Below are positions 39,060 to 46,073 of a stretch of 48,292 nucleotides of DNA, in pieces (within the stretch, counting starts at the first letter, position 1; every line of letters begins with the position of its first letter). The stretch lies in NCBI GenBank assembly GCA_021108325.1, contig JAIORB010000147.1, positions 1 to 48,292 of the forward strand, in the 5' to 3' direction. The notes beneath the pieces were generated by a model. That model had not been told where the DNA came from and searched no databases. It saw nothing but the letters and a program-made list of their open reading frames with translations. Source of the DNA: Bacteroidales bacterium (GTDB lineage Bacteria; Bacteroidota; Bacteroidia; Bacteroidales; UBA12077). The translations under genes and the position numbers were made by a program.

Positions 39060-39650
39060 ATGGAATATAATACAAGCAGAAATAAACTCGTATTACCTGA
39101 GTACGGAAGAAATATCCAAAAAATGGTTATGCTTACAAAAGCAGAGCCTGATAAGGAGAAAAAGAAGAAAATGATACAAGCAATAATTGCTATTATGGGT
39201 AATATGAATCCACACCTTAGAGATATTGCTGACTTTAAACACAAACTTTGGGATCATCTTGCAATTATCTCAGAATTTGACCTTGATTTAGACTCACCTT
39301 ACGAACTCCCGGAAATAGAAACTTTAACTGCAAAACCGGAAAAGGTTCCTTATAATACAAAGAATGCCAAATTTAAACATTACGGTCAAACTATTGAAAA
39401 AATGGTTAAAGTTGCTGTTGATATGGAAGATGGCGAGTTAAAAAATATACTTATCCAACTTATTGCTAACCATATGAAAAAAAGCTACTTGACATGGAAC
39501 AAAGAAGCCGTAGCTGATGAACATATATTTAAAGATTTAAAAACTCTTTCTGAAGGGAAAATAGATTTAAATACTGAAGGAACAATACTAAGAGAAACAA
39601 AGGATATTTTAGCAAAAAATAAACGCAGAAAAGTTCAAAGAAAGAAATAA
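39060..39650 (+). CDS. DUF4290 family protein
   Basis: 196 residues from the ATG at 39060 (MEYNTSRNKLVLPEYGRNIQ), which is chosen over an upstream ATG at 39015 because of the promoter between them. The family is known from Bacteroidota and has no assigned function. The sequence is soluble, mostly helical by composition, with two similar segments: LPEYGRNIQKMV followed by MGNMNPHLRDIADFKHKLWD, and HYGQTIEKMVKVAV followed by IANHMKKSYLTWN, suggesting an internal repeat. The end is basic (KNKRRKVQRKK). It lies 24 nt upstream of murA and is very likely co-transcribed, suggesting a link with envelope synthesis or simply a conserved gene order. Confidence 0.88.
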   Translation: MEYNTSRNKLVLPEYGRNIQKMVMLTKAEPDKEKKKKMIQAIIAIMGNMNPHLRDIADFKHKLWDHLAIISEFDLDLDSPYELPEIETLTAKPEKVPYNTKNAKFKHYGQTIEKMVKVAVDMEDGELKNILIQLIANHMKKSYLTWNKEAVADEHIFKDLKTLSEGKIDLNTEGTILRETKDILAKNKRRKVQRKK

Positions 39651-39674
39651 TTTTCTAACTAAAACTTAACACCT

Positions 39675-40982
39675 ATGAGTTCGTTTGTTGTTAAGGGTGG
39701 TAAAAAACTTAAAGGTGATATTTACCCTCAGGGAGCAAAAAATGAAGCACTTCAGATTCTTAGTGCTGTTCTTTTAACACCTGAAAAAGTTACAATCCAT
39801 AATATTCCGAACATTAAAGATGTAAATAAACTCATTGATTTATTGGATAGCATCGGTGTTAATGTTGAAAAAATAAATGAGTCATCATATTCTTTTACTG
39901 CTGAAAAAATAAATTTTGAATACCTGCATTCAGAAGAATACCGGGAAAAATCAACCAGCCTTCGCGGATCAATAATGATGATTGGCCCTTTATTAGCAAG
40001 ATTTGGGAAAGGGTACATTCCAAAACCGGGAGGCGATAAAATTGGACGTCGGAGAGTTGATACACACTTTATCGGTTTCGAAAAGCTTGGTGCTAAATTC
40101 GAGTTCAGTCATAAAAAGAATTCATATAAAGTTAAAGGCAAAAACCTTCGAGGCACAAAAATGCTACTCGATGAAGCTTCTGTTACCGGTACTGCCAACA
40201 TAATAATGGCAGCTGTTTTAGCTCAGGGTCAAACAGAAATTTATAACGCAGCATGTGAACCATACATTCAGCAACTTTGTAAAATGCTTGTAAGTATGGG
40301 TGCGAAAATTTCAGGCATTAGTTCAAACTTACTTACCATTGACGGTGTTAAAGAATTGAAAGGTTGCGAACACACTATCCTTCCTGATATGATTGAGGTT
40401 GGTAGTTTTATAGGATTAGCTGCCATGACAGGTTCCGAGATTACTATAAAGAATGTTTCATTCGAAAATTTGGGAATCATACCAAATTCATTTAAGCGTT
40501 TAGGAATCAAGCTTGAAAAAATTGGCGATGATATTTTTATTCCGGAACAAAAACATTACCAGATAGAAACTTTTATTGACGGTTCAATAATGACAATAGC
40601 CGATGCTCCATGGCCGGGACTAACACCAGATCTTTTAAGTGTTATGCTAGTAGTTGCTACACAAGCAAAAGGGAGTGTTTTAATTCACCAGAAAATGTTT
40701 GAGAGCCGTTTGTTCTTTGTGGATAAATTAATTGATATGGGTGCACAAATAATTTTATGTGATCCACACAGGGCTAATATCATTGGATTAAACAATCAAA
40801 TTCAATTACGAGCAACCGATATGACCTCACCTGATATTCGTGCAGGAGTAGCACTTCTAATTGCTGCATTATCAGCAGATGGAACAAGTACCATTCATAA
40901 TATAGACCAGATTGATCGTGGGTATCAAAATATAGATGCGCGATTAAATGCCATTGGAGCTGACATTAAGCGAATAAATTAA
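39675..40982 (+). CDS. murA: UDP-N-acetylglucosamine 1-carboxyvinyltransferase
   Basis: Transfers enolpyruvate from PEP to UDP-GlcNAc, the first committed step of peptidoglycan synthesis. 435 residues with the inside-out alpha/beta barrel pattern: GAKNEALQILSAVLL near the N-terminus with the conserved Lys/Asn, TSLRGSIMMIGPLLARFGKG, and the active-site loop KPGGDKIGRRRVD. The catalytic-loop residue equivalent to E. coli Cys115 is Asp121, the form known to be insensitive to fosfomycin. Later blocks include DEASVTGTANIIMAAVLAQG, ADAPWPGLTPDLLSVM and DIRAGVALLIAALSADG. Part of a probable two-gene unit with the DUF4290 gene. Confidence 0.96.
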   Translation: MSSFVVKGGKKLKGDIYPQGAKNEALQILSAVLLTPEKVTIHNIPNIKDVNKLIDLLDSIGVNVEKINESSYSFTAEKINFEYLHSEEYREKSTSLRGSIMMIGPLLARFGKGYIPKPGGDKIGRRRVDTHFIGFEKLGAKFEFSHKKNSYKVKGKNLRGTKMLLDEASVTGTANIIMAAVLAQGQTEIYNAACEPYIQQLCKMLVSMGAKISGISSNLLTIDGVKELKGCEHTILPDMIEVGSFIGLAAMTGSEITIKNVSFENLGIIPNSFKRLGIKLEKIGDDIFIPEQKHYQIETFIDGSIMTIADAPWPGLTPDLLSVMLVVATQAKGSVLIHQKMFESRLFFVDKLIDMGAQIILCDPHRANIIGLNNQIQLRATDMTSPDIRAGVALLIAALSADGTSTIHNIDQIDRGYQNIDARLNAIGADIKRIN

Positions 40983-41127
40983 ATATGCCCAAAATTAAAT
41001 TTAAATTCATACTAACCATAAATCCATTATTCCAATATTCCAGTTAAAACTATAAAATCTAAATCACTAAATATTAACATATTCGACTGACAATTTGCAG
41101 CTTAATTGTGTTTATTTTAGATTTTTA

Positions 41128-41158
41128 TTGTCAGGTTTTCTATTATACATTATTTTTG
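41128..41158 (+). promoter_or_regulatory. Promoter of grpE-dnaJ
   Basis: TTG (41128-41130), 20 nt, TATTTTTG (41151-41158), a -33/-7 pair 97 nt before the grpE ATG. I see no CIRCE inverted repeat (the HrcA operator) in this 273-bp spacer. Confidence 0.65.
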
Positions 41159-41255
41159 CGTGCCAATTTGACGTAAAAAATCTATTTGGCAAAAATTTTG
41201 ATATCAATAAAGCCGATTAAATTAACGAATAATCAATTTTCAAAAGAAGACGAAA

Positions 41256-41879
41256 ATGACAAAGAAGACGAAAGATACCATAGAGGAAAAGAAAAAGACT
41301 AAAGCTACTCAGCAAAATAAAAAACAAAAGGAGAAGTCTACCCACCTGTCTGCCGAACAGGCAGGCAAGGCAGGTCCGGCAGGCAGTGCTAAAACAAAAA
41401 AAGCTAAAAAACCTGCTGATTCCACAGTCGGGGCAGATAAAATAGCTAAGAAAAAAATTGCAGAACTAAACGATAAATACCTGCGTTTAGCAGCAGAATA
41501 CGATAATTACCGTAGAAGAACTTTGAAAGAAAGAATGGAACTTACCAAAACTGCCGGCGAAGATATTCTGGTTAATATTTTACCTGTCATGGATGATTTC
41601 GAGCGTGCTTTAGGTTCTATTGATCAGGCAAAAGAAATTGGTGCTGTAAAGGAAGGAATACAATTGATATATAATAAATTTGCAGATTTTTTAAAACAAC
41701 GTGGAGTAAAAGAAATCGAGGCGAAAGAAAAAGAGTTTGATACAGATTTACACGAAGCCATTACAAAAATTCCCGCTCCGGATAAGAAATTAAAAGGAAA
41801 GGTAATTGACGTTATAGAAAAGGGTTATTATTTAAATGAAAAAGTTATTCGTTTTTCAAAGGTGGTAATTGGCGAATAA
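41256..41879 (+). CDS. grpE: Nucleotide exchange factor GrpE
   Basis: Releases ADP from DnaK in the DnaK-DnaJ-GrpE chaperone cycle. 207 residues. The first about 65 residues are lysine-rich and disordered and contain an in-frame GC-rich palindromic repeat encoding roughly THLSAEQAGKAGPAGSA. The GrpE fold begins near residue 68: KKKIAELNDKYLRLAAEYDN, YRRRTLKERMELTKTAGEDI, VMDDFERAL, then the beta domain VIDVIEKGYYLNEKVIRFSK. The conserved core is intact, so the tail insertion should be tolerated. dnaJ follows after 25 nt. Confidence 0.95.
   Translation: MTKKTKDTIEEKKKTKATQQNKKQKEKSTHLSAEQAGKAGPAGSAKTKKAKKPADSTVGADKIAKKKIAELNDKYLRLAAEYDNYRRRTLKERMELTKTAGEDILVNILPVMDDFERALGSIDQAKEIGAVKEGIQLIYNKFADFLKQRGVKEIEAKEKEFDTDLHEAITKIPAPDKKLKGKVIDVIEKGYYLNEKVIRFSKVVIGE
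41345..41386. repeat. GC-rich palindromic repeat inside grpE
   Basis: CTGTCTGCCG (41346-41355) and CGGCAGGCAG (41377-41386) are inverted copies with 9 of 10 positions matching; the middle contains further CAGGCAGG and AGGCAGG words. The stretch is far richer in G and C than the surrounding gene. It keeps the grpE frame open. Confidence 0.75.
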
Positions 41880-41904
41880 AATAAAATACTGAAAAAGATT
41901 TAAT

Positions 41905-43077
41905 ATGTCTAAAAGAGATTATTATGAGGTTTTAGGGGTTTCGAAAAGTGCTTCTCAAGAAGAAATTAAAAAGGCTTATCGAAAGCTAGCTATAAAATTT
42001 CATCCTGATAAGAACCCCGGCGATAAAGATGCTGAAGGAAAATTCAAGGAAGCTGCTGAAGCTTACGAAATTTTAAGTAATGCTGATAAACGAAGTAGGT
42101 ACGATCGCTTTGGACATGCCGGTGTTGGCAGTGCTGCCGGGGCTGGTGGTTTTGGTGGCGGAATGACAATGGAAGATATATTTGAAAATTTCGGTGATAT
42201 TTTTGGAGGTGCTTTTGGTGGTTCATTTGGAGGATTTAGTGGCTTCGGTGGATATGGTAGCTCGCGTCAACGCGGTAGAAGAGTAAATAAAGGATCGAAT
42301 CTAAGAGTAAAAGTTACTCTTAGTCTTAAAGATATTGCTCATGGTGTTAACAAAAAAATAAAAGTTAATAAATATATTACCTGTGATGCCTGTGGTGGTA
42401 ACGGTGCAAAAGATTCATCATCATACAGCAATTGTTCAACTTGTCACGGAGCAGGACAGGTTACCAAAGTAACAAGTACTTTTCTCGGACAAATGCAAAC
42501 TACATCAGCCTGTCATGTGTGCGGTGGCGAAGGGAAAGTTATAACAAATAAATGCACAAAATGTCATGGTGAAGGAATGGTTCAAGATGCTGAAGTAATT
42601 TCGTTGGATATTCCTGCCGGAGTAGCAGAAGGAATGCAACTTTCAGTTAGCGGAAAAGGTAATGCTGCACGACGCGGTGGTGTTAACGGCGATTTAATTG
42701 TTCTAATTCAGGAAGAAAAACATCCTGATTTAATTAGGGATGGTAATGATTTGATTTACGGATTATACCTGAATTTTGCAGAAGCTACTTTAGGTTCAAC
42801 AGTGGAAATCCCAACCGTTGACGGGAAAGTGAAAATTAAAATAGAACCCGGAACACAACCCGGTAAAATACTACGATTACGTGGAAAAGGATTACCGGAA
42901 GTTAATGGTTATGGTAAAGGCGATTTACTAGCCAATATTAATGTTTGGGTTCCTAAGAATTTATCGAAAGAAGAAGAAAAACAAGTTCAACAACTTGGCA
43001 ATTCTGATAATTTTCAACCTCAACCAACTTCTGAAGACAGGAATTTCTTTGAAAGAATGAAGAACTTTTTTGAATAA
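41905..43077 (+). CDS. dnaJ: Chaperone DnaJ
   Basis: The Hsp40 co-chaperone that delivers substrates to DnaK and stimulates its ATPase. 390 residues, type I architecture: J domain (1-70) with the HPD triad in [12 protein letters not shown], a glycine/phenylalanine-rich linker (about 75-120), four zinc-binding CxxCxGxG repeats ([32 protein letters not shown]), then the two C-terminal substrate-binding domains ([20 protein letters not shown] and the region [13 protein letters not shown]). It ends ERMKNFFE; the DNA for MKNFFE and stop recurs at 45997-46018. Terminated by the hairpin at 43104-43125. Confidence 0.97.
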   Translation: MSKRDYYEVLGVSKSASQEEIKKAYRKLAIKFHPDKNPGDKDAEGKFKEAAEAYEILSNADKRSRYDRFGHAGVGSAAGAGGFGGGMTMEDIFENFGDIFGGAFGGSFGGFSGFGGYGSSRQRGRRVNKGSNLRVKVTLSLKDIAHGVNKKIKVNKYITCDACGGNGAKDSSSYSNCSTCHGAGQVTKVTSTFLGQMQTTSACHVCGGEGKVITNKCTKCHGEGMVQDAEVISLDIPAGVAEGMQLSVSGKGNAARRGGVNGDLIVLIQEEKHPDLIRDGNDLIYGLYLNFAEATLGSTVEIPTVDGKVKIKIEPGTQPGKILRLRGKGLPEVNGYGKGDLLANINVWVPKNLSKEEEKQVQQLGNSDNFQPQPTSEDRNFFERMKNFFE

Positions 43078-43103
43078 AAGATAAAATAATTTATACTATA
43101 CCG

Positions 43104-43130
43104 AGGCTGTCAAAAAAGACAGCCTTTTTA
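43104..43130 (+). terminator. Terminator of grpE-dnaJ
   Basis: AGGCTGTC (43104-43111) pairs with GACAGCCT (43118-43125) across a loop of six A and is followed by TTTTTA, 27 nt past the dnaJ stop. Confidence 0.92.
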
Positions 43131-43228
43131 TTTATACTAAAATGCGAAAAACTGACTAAAGAACCTTAAATACAAATCACAGCCTCATTATGATGACAAA
43201 AATTTCTTCGAACAAAAGAAGAGCTTTC

Positions 43229-43258
43229 TTGACTTGTATTACAATTACCCGTAAATTG
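43229..43258 (+). promoter_or_regulatory. Probable promoter of first tandem paralogue
   Basis: TTG (43229-43231), 20 nt, TAAATTG (43252-43258). The same layout with the same spacer core AATTACCCGTA is found before the second paralogue (44598-44627), so the element is conserved between copies although the flanks have diverged. The -7 box is a variant lacking one T. Confidence 0.5.
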
Positions 43259-43283
43259 TACATATTAATATAAAAAATCCGAA

Positions 43284-43544
43284 ATCATGAAAAAAATTAC
43301 CTTATTTATTATTGTTCTGCTAAGTATCTTAGTTTTCAATCCAACAGAACTTATGGCTGATGCAGCTAACATTATACATGCTCCCGGCGGCAATGTTAAA
43401 GTCATGAATAGTGAGTTCATAAAAATGAAAAATGAACAGATTTACATCACTATCTGTGAAGATAAATGTAAATACAGAGTAGAATATACTTTTGTAAATA
43501 CCGGTGATGAACAAACTGTTCTTATGGGTTTCCCAAATTCTAAA
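43284..43544 (+). repeat. 261-bp exact repeat, copy A
   Basis: This stretch, from 3 nt before the ATG of copy A to codon 86, is identical base for base to 44653-44913. Flanking sequence on both sides is clearly diverged. The identity covers signal peptide and the start of the beta domain, including synonymous sites. Confidence 0.93.
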
Positions 43545-44525
43545 CGGATCAGGGGAAGACAGGCCGAAACAGTTTTTGGAATTAATGATTTCTTAGCTTT
43601 TGAAGGAACTTCAAAGCTTGAAGTATTCCGAAAAGATGAAGAAAATCAGGATGATAATTTTGTTAAAAGCTTATATGAATGTTTTGAAGTACATTTTAAA
43701 AAAGGTGAGACCAAACATATTACTAACACATATTCACAAGAGTATGTTAATCCTTATCGGGATAATTTTGAAGTAACTTACATTTTAACTACAGGTGCTT
43801 CCTGGAAAGGAACTATTGACACGATCTCTGTTTTTATTGATTCAGAAATACCCAAAAACCAACTAATTCCAAGAACCGCATATTTCCATGAAATTTATGA
43901 AGAAAATGGAGAAATGAAATTGGAGACAACAACCAGATATTTCGGTTTATCTATTTCACCTGGCAATTATATTATTGAACAAGGTATTTACAAAATGGTT
44001 TTTACTGATATTGAACCTGATTTTGATATTGTAATTGGTAAACCGGAACTGTTTGTTGGGGTTTCTGCCAGCTCGGAACTGGAAGATAAAAACAGTCGAT
44101 ATTCAATAAAAAATATTATTGATGAACGGCCGGAAACGGCTTGGGTTGAAGGCAAAAATGATAGCGGAATAAATGAATTTATTACAATAGGCATGTCAGA
44201 ACATATTGAGTCGGACAGAGTTGAGGATGATTATATATATGGATCATATAAAATTGAAAAAATAGGTATCATAAACGGATATGCAAAAGATGAAAATACT
44301 TATAAAGAAAATAACCGGGTAAAAGAACTCTTGCTGAAATGTAATAATGAATTTTCTGAAACTCATTTTCGGTTATATACTCTAAAAGACACAATGGCTA
44401 TGCAATATATAGAATTCGATAAACCAATCTTTATGGACAGAATCAAATTTACGATCCGTGATGTATACAAAGGGTCCAAATGGGATGATACCTGTATTTC
44501 CGAAATAAGAATCTTCCCGTATTAG
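43287..44525 (+). CDS. Secreted protein with discoidin-like NADase-type glycan-binding domain (copy A)
   Basis: 412 residues. The signal peptide MKKITLFIIVLLSILVFNPT ends near LMA-DA. Residues about 24-250 form a beta-rich domain of unknown function, beginning with ANIIHAPGGNVKVMN and including CEDKCKYRVEYTFVNTGDE with two close cysteines. The C-terminal about 155 residues (SASSELEDKNSRYSIKNIID, then RPETAWVEGKNDSGINEFI, KIGIINGYAKDE and VYKGSKWDDTCISEIRIFP) match the F5/8 type C-like, NADase-type glycan-binding domain. No toxin or NADase catalytic domain is visible. It is followed by a paralogue sharing 261 identical nucleotides at its start. Probable role is binding of surface or extracellular glycans; not shown. 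Confidence 0.85.
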   Translation: MKKITLFIIVLLSILVFNPTELMADAANIIHAPGGNVKVMNSEFIKMKNEQIYITICEDKCKYRVEYTFVNTGDEQTVLMGFPNSKRIRGRQAETVFGINDFLAFEGTSKLEVFRKDEENQDDNFVKSLYECFEVHFKKGETKHITNTYSQEYVNPYRDNFEVTYILTTGASWKGTIDTISVFIDSEIPKNQLIPRTAYFHEIYEENGEMKLETTTRYFGLSISPGNYIIEQGIYKMVFTDIEPDFDIVIGKPELFVGVSASSELEDKNSRYSIKNIIDERPETAWVEGKNDSGINEFITIGMSEHIESDRVEDDYIYGSYKIEKIGIINGYAKDENTYKENNRVKELLLKCNNEFSETHFRLYTLKDTMAMQYIEFDKPIFMDRIKFTIRDVYKGSKWDDTCISEIRIFPY

Positions 44526-44549
44526 CAAAACCATAGAATAATTGCTTCT

Positions 44550-44582
44550 TGATTTTTATAATTGATCTATTGATGATAAGTT
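44550..44582. repeat. Spacer repeat after copy A
   Basis: A 33-nt stretch (TGATTTTTATAATTGAT at its start) recurs at 45958-45990 with 31 of 33 positions equal. One copy lies downstream of each tandem paralogue, indicating the duplicated unit included the downstream spacer. Confidence 0.75.
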
Positions 44583-44597
44583 AACTAATAAATTTTC

Positions 44598-44627
44598 TTG
44601 ACTAATATCATAATTACCCGTATATTG
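44598..44627 (+). promoter_or_regulatory. Probable promoter of second tandem paralogue
   Basis: TTG (44598-44600), 20 nt, TATATTG (44621-44627). It corresponds to the element before copy A, so each paralogue seems to keep its own promoter. Confidence 0.5.
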
Positions 44628-44652
44628 GACATATTAGAATAAAAAAATCCTT

Positions 44653-44913
44653 ATCATGAAAAAAATTACCTTATTTATTATTGTTCTGCTAAGTATCTTA
44701 GTTTTCAATCCAACAGAACTTATGGCTGATGCAGCTAACATTATACATGCTCCCGGCGGCAATGTTAAAGTCATGAATAGTGAGTTCATAAAAATGAAAA
44801 ATGAACAGATTTACATCACTATCTGTGAAGATAAATGTAAATACAGAGTAGAATATACTTTTGTAAATACCGGTGATGAACAAACTGTTCTTATGGGTTT
44901 CCCAAATTCTAAA
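44653..44913 (+). repeat. 261-bp exact repeat, copy B
   Basis: Identical to 43284-43544. Beyond 44913 the two genes differ at many positions, but further near-identical patches occur (for example around 45319-45403 against 43949-44033). Confidence 0.93.
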
Positions 44914-45858
44914 AGGATCGGACGAGACGAGACAGTCTTTGGAATAAATGATTTCTCAGCTTTTGAAGGAAGTTCGGAACTAAAAGTATTCAGAAAAGAT
45001 GAAGAAAATCAGAATGATAAATATACTAGAAGCTTATATGAGTGTTTTGAAGTACATTTTAATAAAGGAGAAACCAAACATATTACTAACACCTATACAC
45101 AAGATAATATTGAATCTTCTGAAGATGGTTCTTTTAAAGCAATTTACATTCTAACTACAGGTGCTTCATGGAAAGGAAAAATTGACACAATCTCTGTTTT
45201 TATTGATTTAAAAGTACCAAAAAACCAAATAGTAAACAGAACCTCATATTTACATTACGAATATGAATCTGATGGGGAAATCATAGAAGATGTTGATACT
45301 AAATATTACAGTTTATCTATTTCACCTGGCAATTATATTATTGAACAAGGTATCTACAAAATGGTTTTTACTGATATTGAACCTGATTTTGATATTGAAA
45401 TTTCCAGACCTCCACTGCTGGTAAGAAGGCTTTCTGCCAGTTCAGAACTTGAAGATAAAAACGACCGTTATTCGGTTTGGAATATTGTTGATGAACGACC
45501 GGAAACAGCCTGGGTTGAAGGCAAAAACGATAGCGGGATAAATGAATTTATTAAAATGGACATAGCCCCACCTTTTGGGATTATGGGCGAAGGATCATAT
45601 GAAATTGAAAAAATAGGTATCATAAACGGATACGCAAAAAATAATGATATTTTCAAACAAAATAACCGGGTAAAAAAACTCAGATTGGAATATGGGAATC
45701 AAGTTCGTACATATGCTCTAAAAGACACCATAGTCATGCAATATCTGAAATTCGATAAACCAGTCTATATGAGTACAATCAAAATTACGATTCTTGATGT
45801 ATACAAAGGGTCCAAATGGGATGATACCTGTATTTCCGAAATAAAAATTGTCCTGTAA
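44656..45858 (+). CDS. Secreted protein with discoidin-like NADase-type glycan-binding domain (copy B)
   Basis: 400 residues. Same architecture as the gene before it: identical signal peptide and first about 86 residues, a diverged middle (for example TQDNIESSEDGSFKAIYILT in place of SQEYVNPYRDNFEVTYILT), the conserved SLSISPGNYIIEQGIYKMVF, and the C-terminal discoidin-like domain (SASSELEDKNDRYSVWNIVD, RPETAWVEGKNDSGINEFI, VYKGSKWDDTCISEIKIVL). The C-terminal domain has a shorter loop (MDIAPPFGIMGEGSYEIEKI) than copy A. A 130-bp spacer with its own probable promoter separates the two genes. Function inferred only as glycan binding. Confidence 0.85.
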   Translation: MKKITLFIIVLLSILVFNPTELMADAANIIHAPGGNVKVMNSEFIKMKNEQIYITICEDKCKYRVEYTFVNTGDEQTVLMGFPNSKRIGRDETVFGINDFSAFEGSSELKVFRKDEENQNDKYTRSLYECFEVHFNKGETKHITNTYTQDNIESSEDGSFKAIYILTTGASWKGKIDTISVFIDLKVPKNQIVNRTSYLHYEYESDGEIIEDVDTKYYSLSISPGNYIIEQGIYKMVFTDIEPDFDIEISRPPLLVRRLSASSELEDKNDRYSVWNIVDERPETAWVEGKNDSGINEFIKMDIAPPFGIMGEGSYEIEKIGIINGYAKNNDIFKQNNRVKKLRLEYGNQVRTYALKDTIVMQYLKFDKPVYMSTIKITILDVYKGSKWDDTCISEIKIVL

Positions 45859-45957
45859 AAGAGTAGGCATAGAAAAGATTTGTTAAATTGCCTTCTGTAA
45901 TTTTTTTTATAAACCTATTACTTACAGTAAGGTTCGTGGTTCTTTATTTCTGTTTCC

Positions 45958-45990
45958 TGATTTTTATAATTGATATATTGATGACAAGTT
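45958..45990. repeat. Spacer repeat after copy B
   Basis: Second copy of the 33-nt spacer repeat at 44550-44582 (two differences). It is followed within 7 nt by the dnaJ 3'-end copy. Confidence 0.75.
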
Positions 45991-45996
45991 TAAAGC

Positions 45997-46018
45997 ATGA
46001 AGAACTTTTTTGAATAAA
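45997..46018 (+). repeat. 22-nt copy of the dnaJ 3' end
   Basis: ATGAAGAACTTTTTTGAATA plus AA is identical to 43057-43078, the last codons and stop of dnaJ. It has no other coding context here. It looks like a fossil of the rearrangement that made the tandem paralogues. Confidence 0.75.
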
Positions 46019-46073
46019 TATTATATTACCATATTTCAAACCTCGTATGTTTTTTGTTGGCAAATCAAAAAAA

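Noticed and set aside
40983..41255. A CIRCE operator before grpE
   Set aside because: I looked for the TTAGCACTC-N9-GAGTGCTAA inverted repeat and did not find it.
43329..44883. Two identical 61-residue minus-strand frames (43329-43514, 44698-44883)
   Set aside because: They are antisense shadows of the 261-bp repeated block; identity follows from the repeat, not from selection on these frames.
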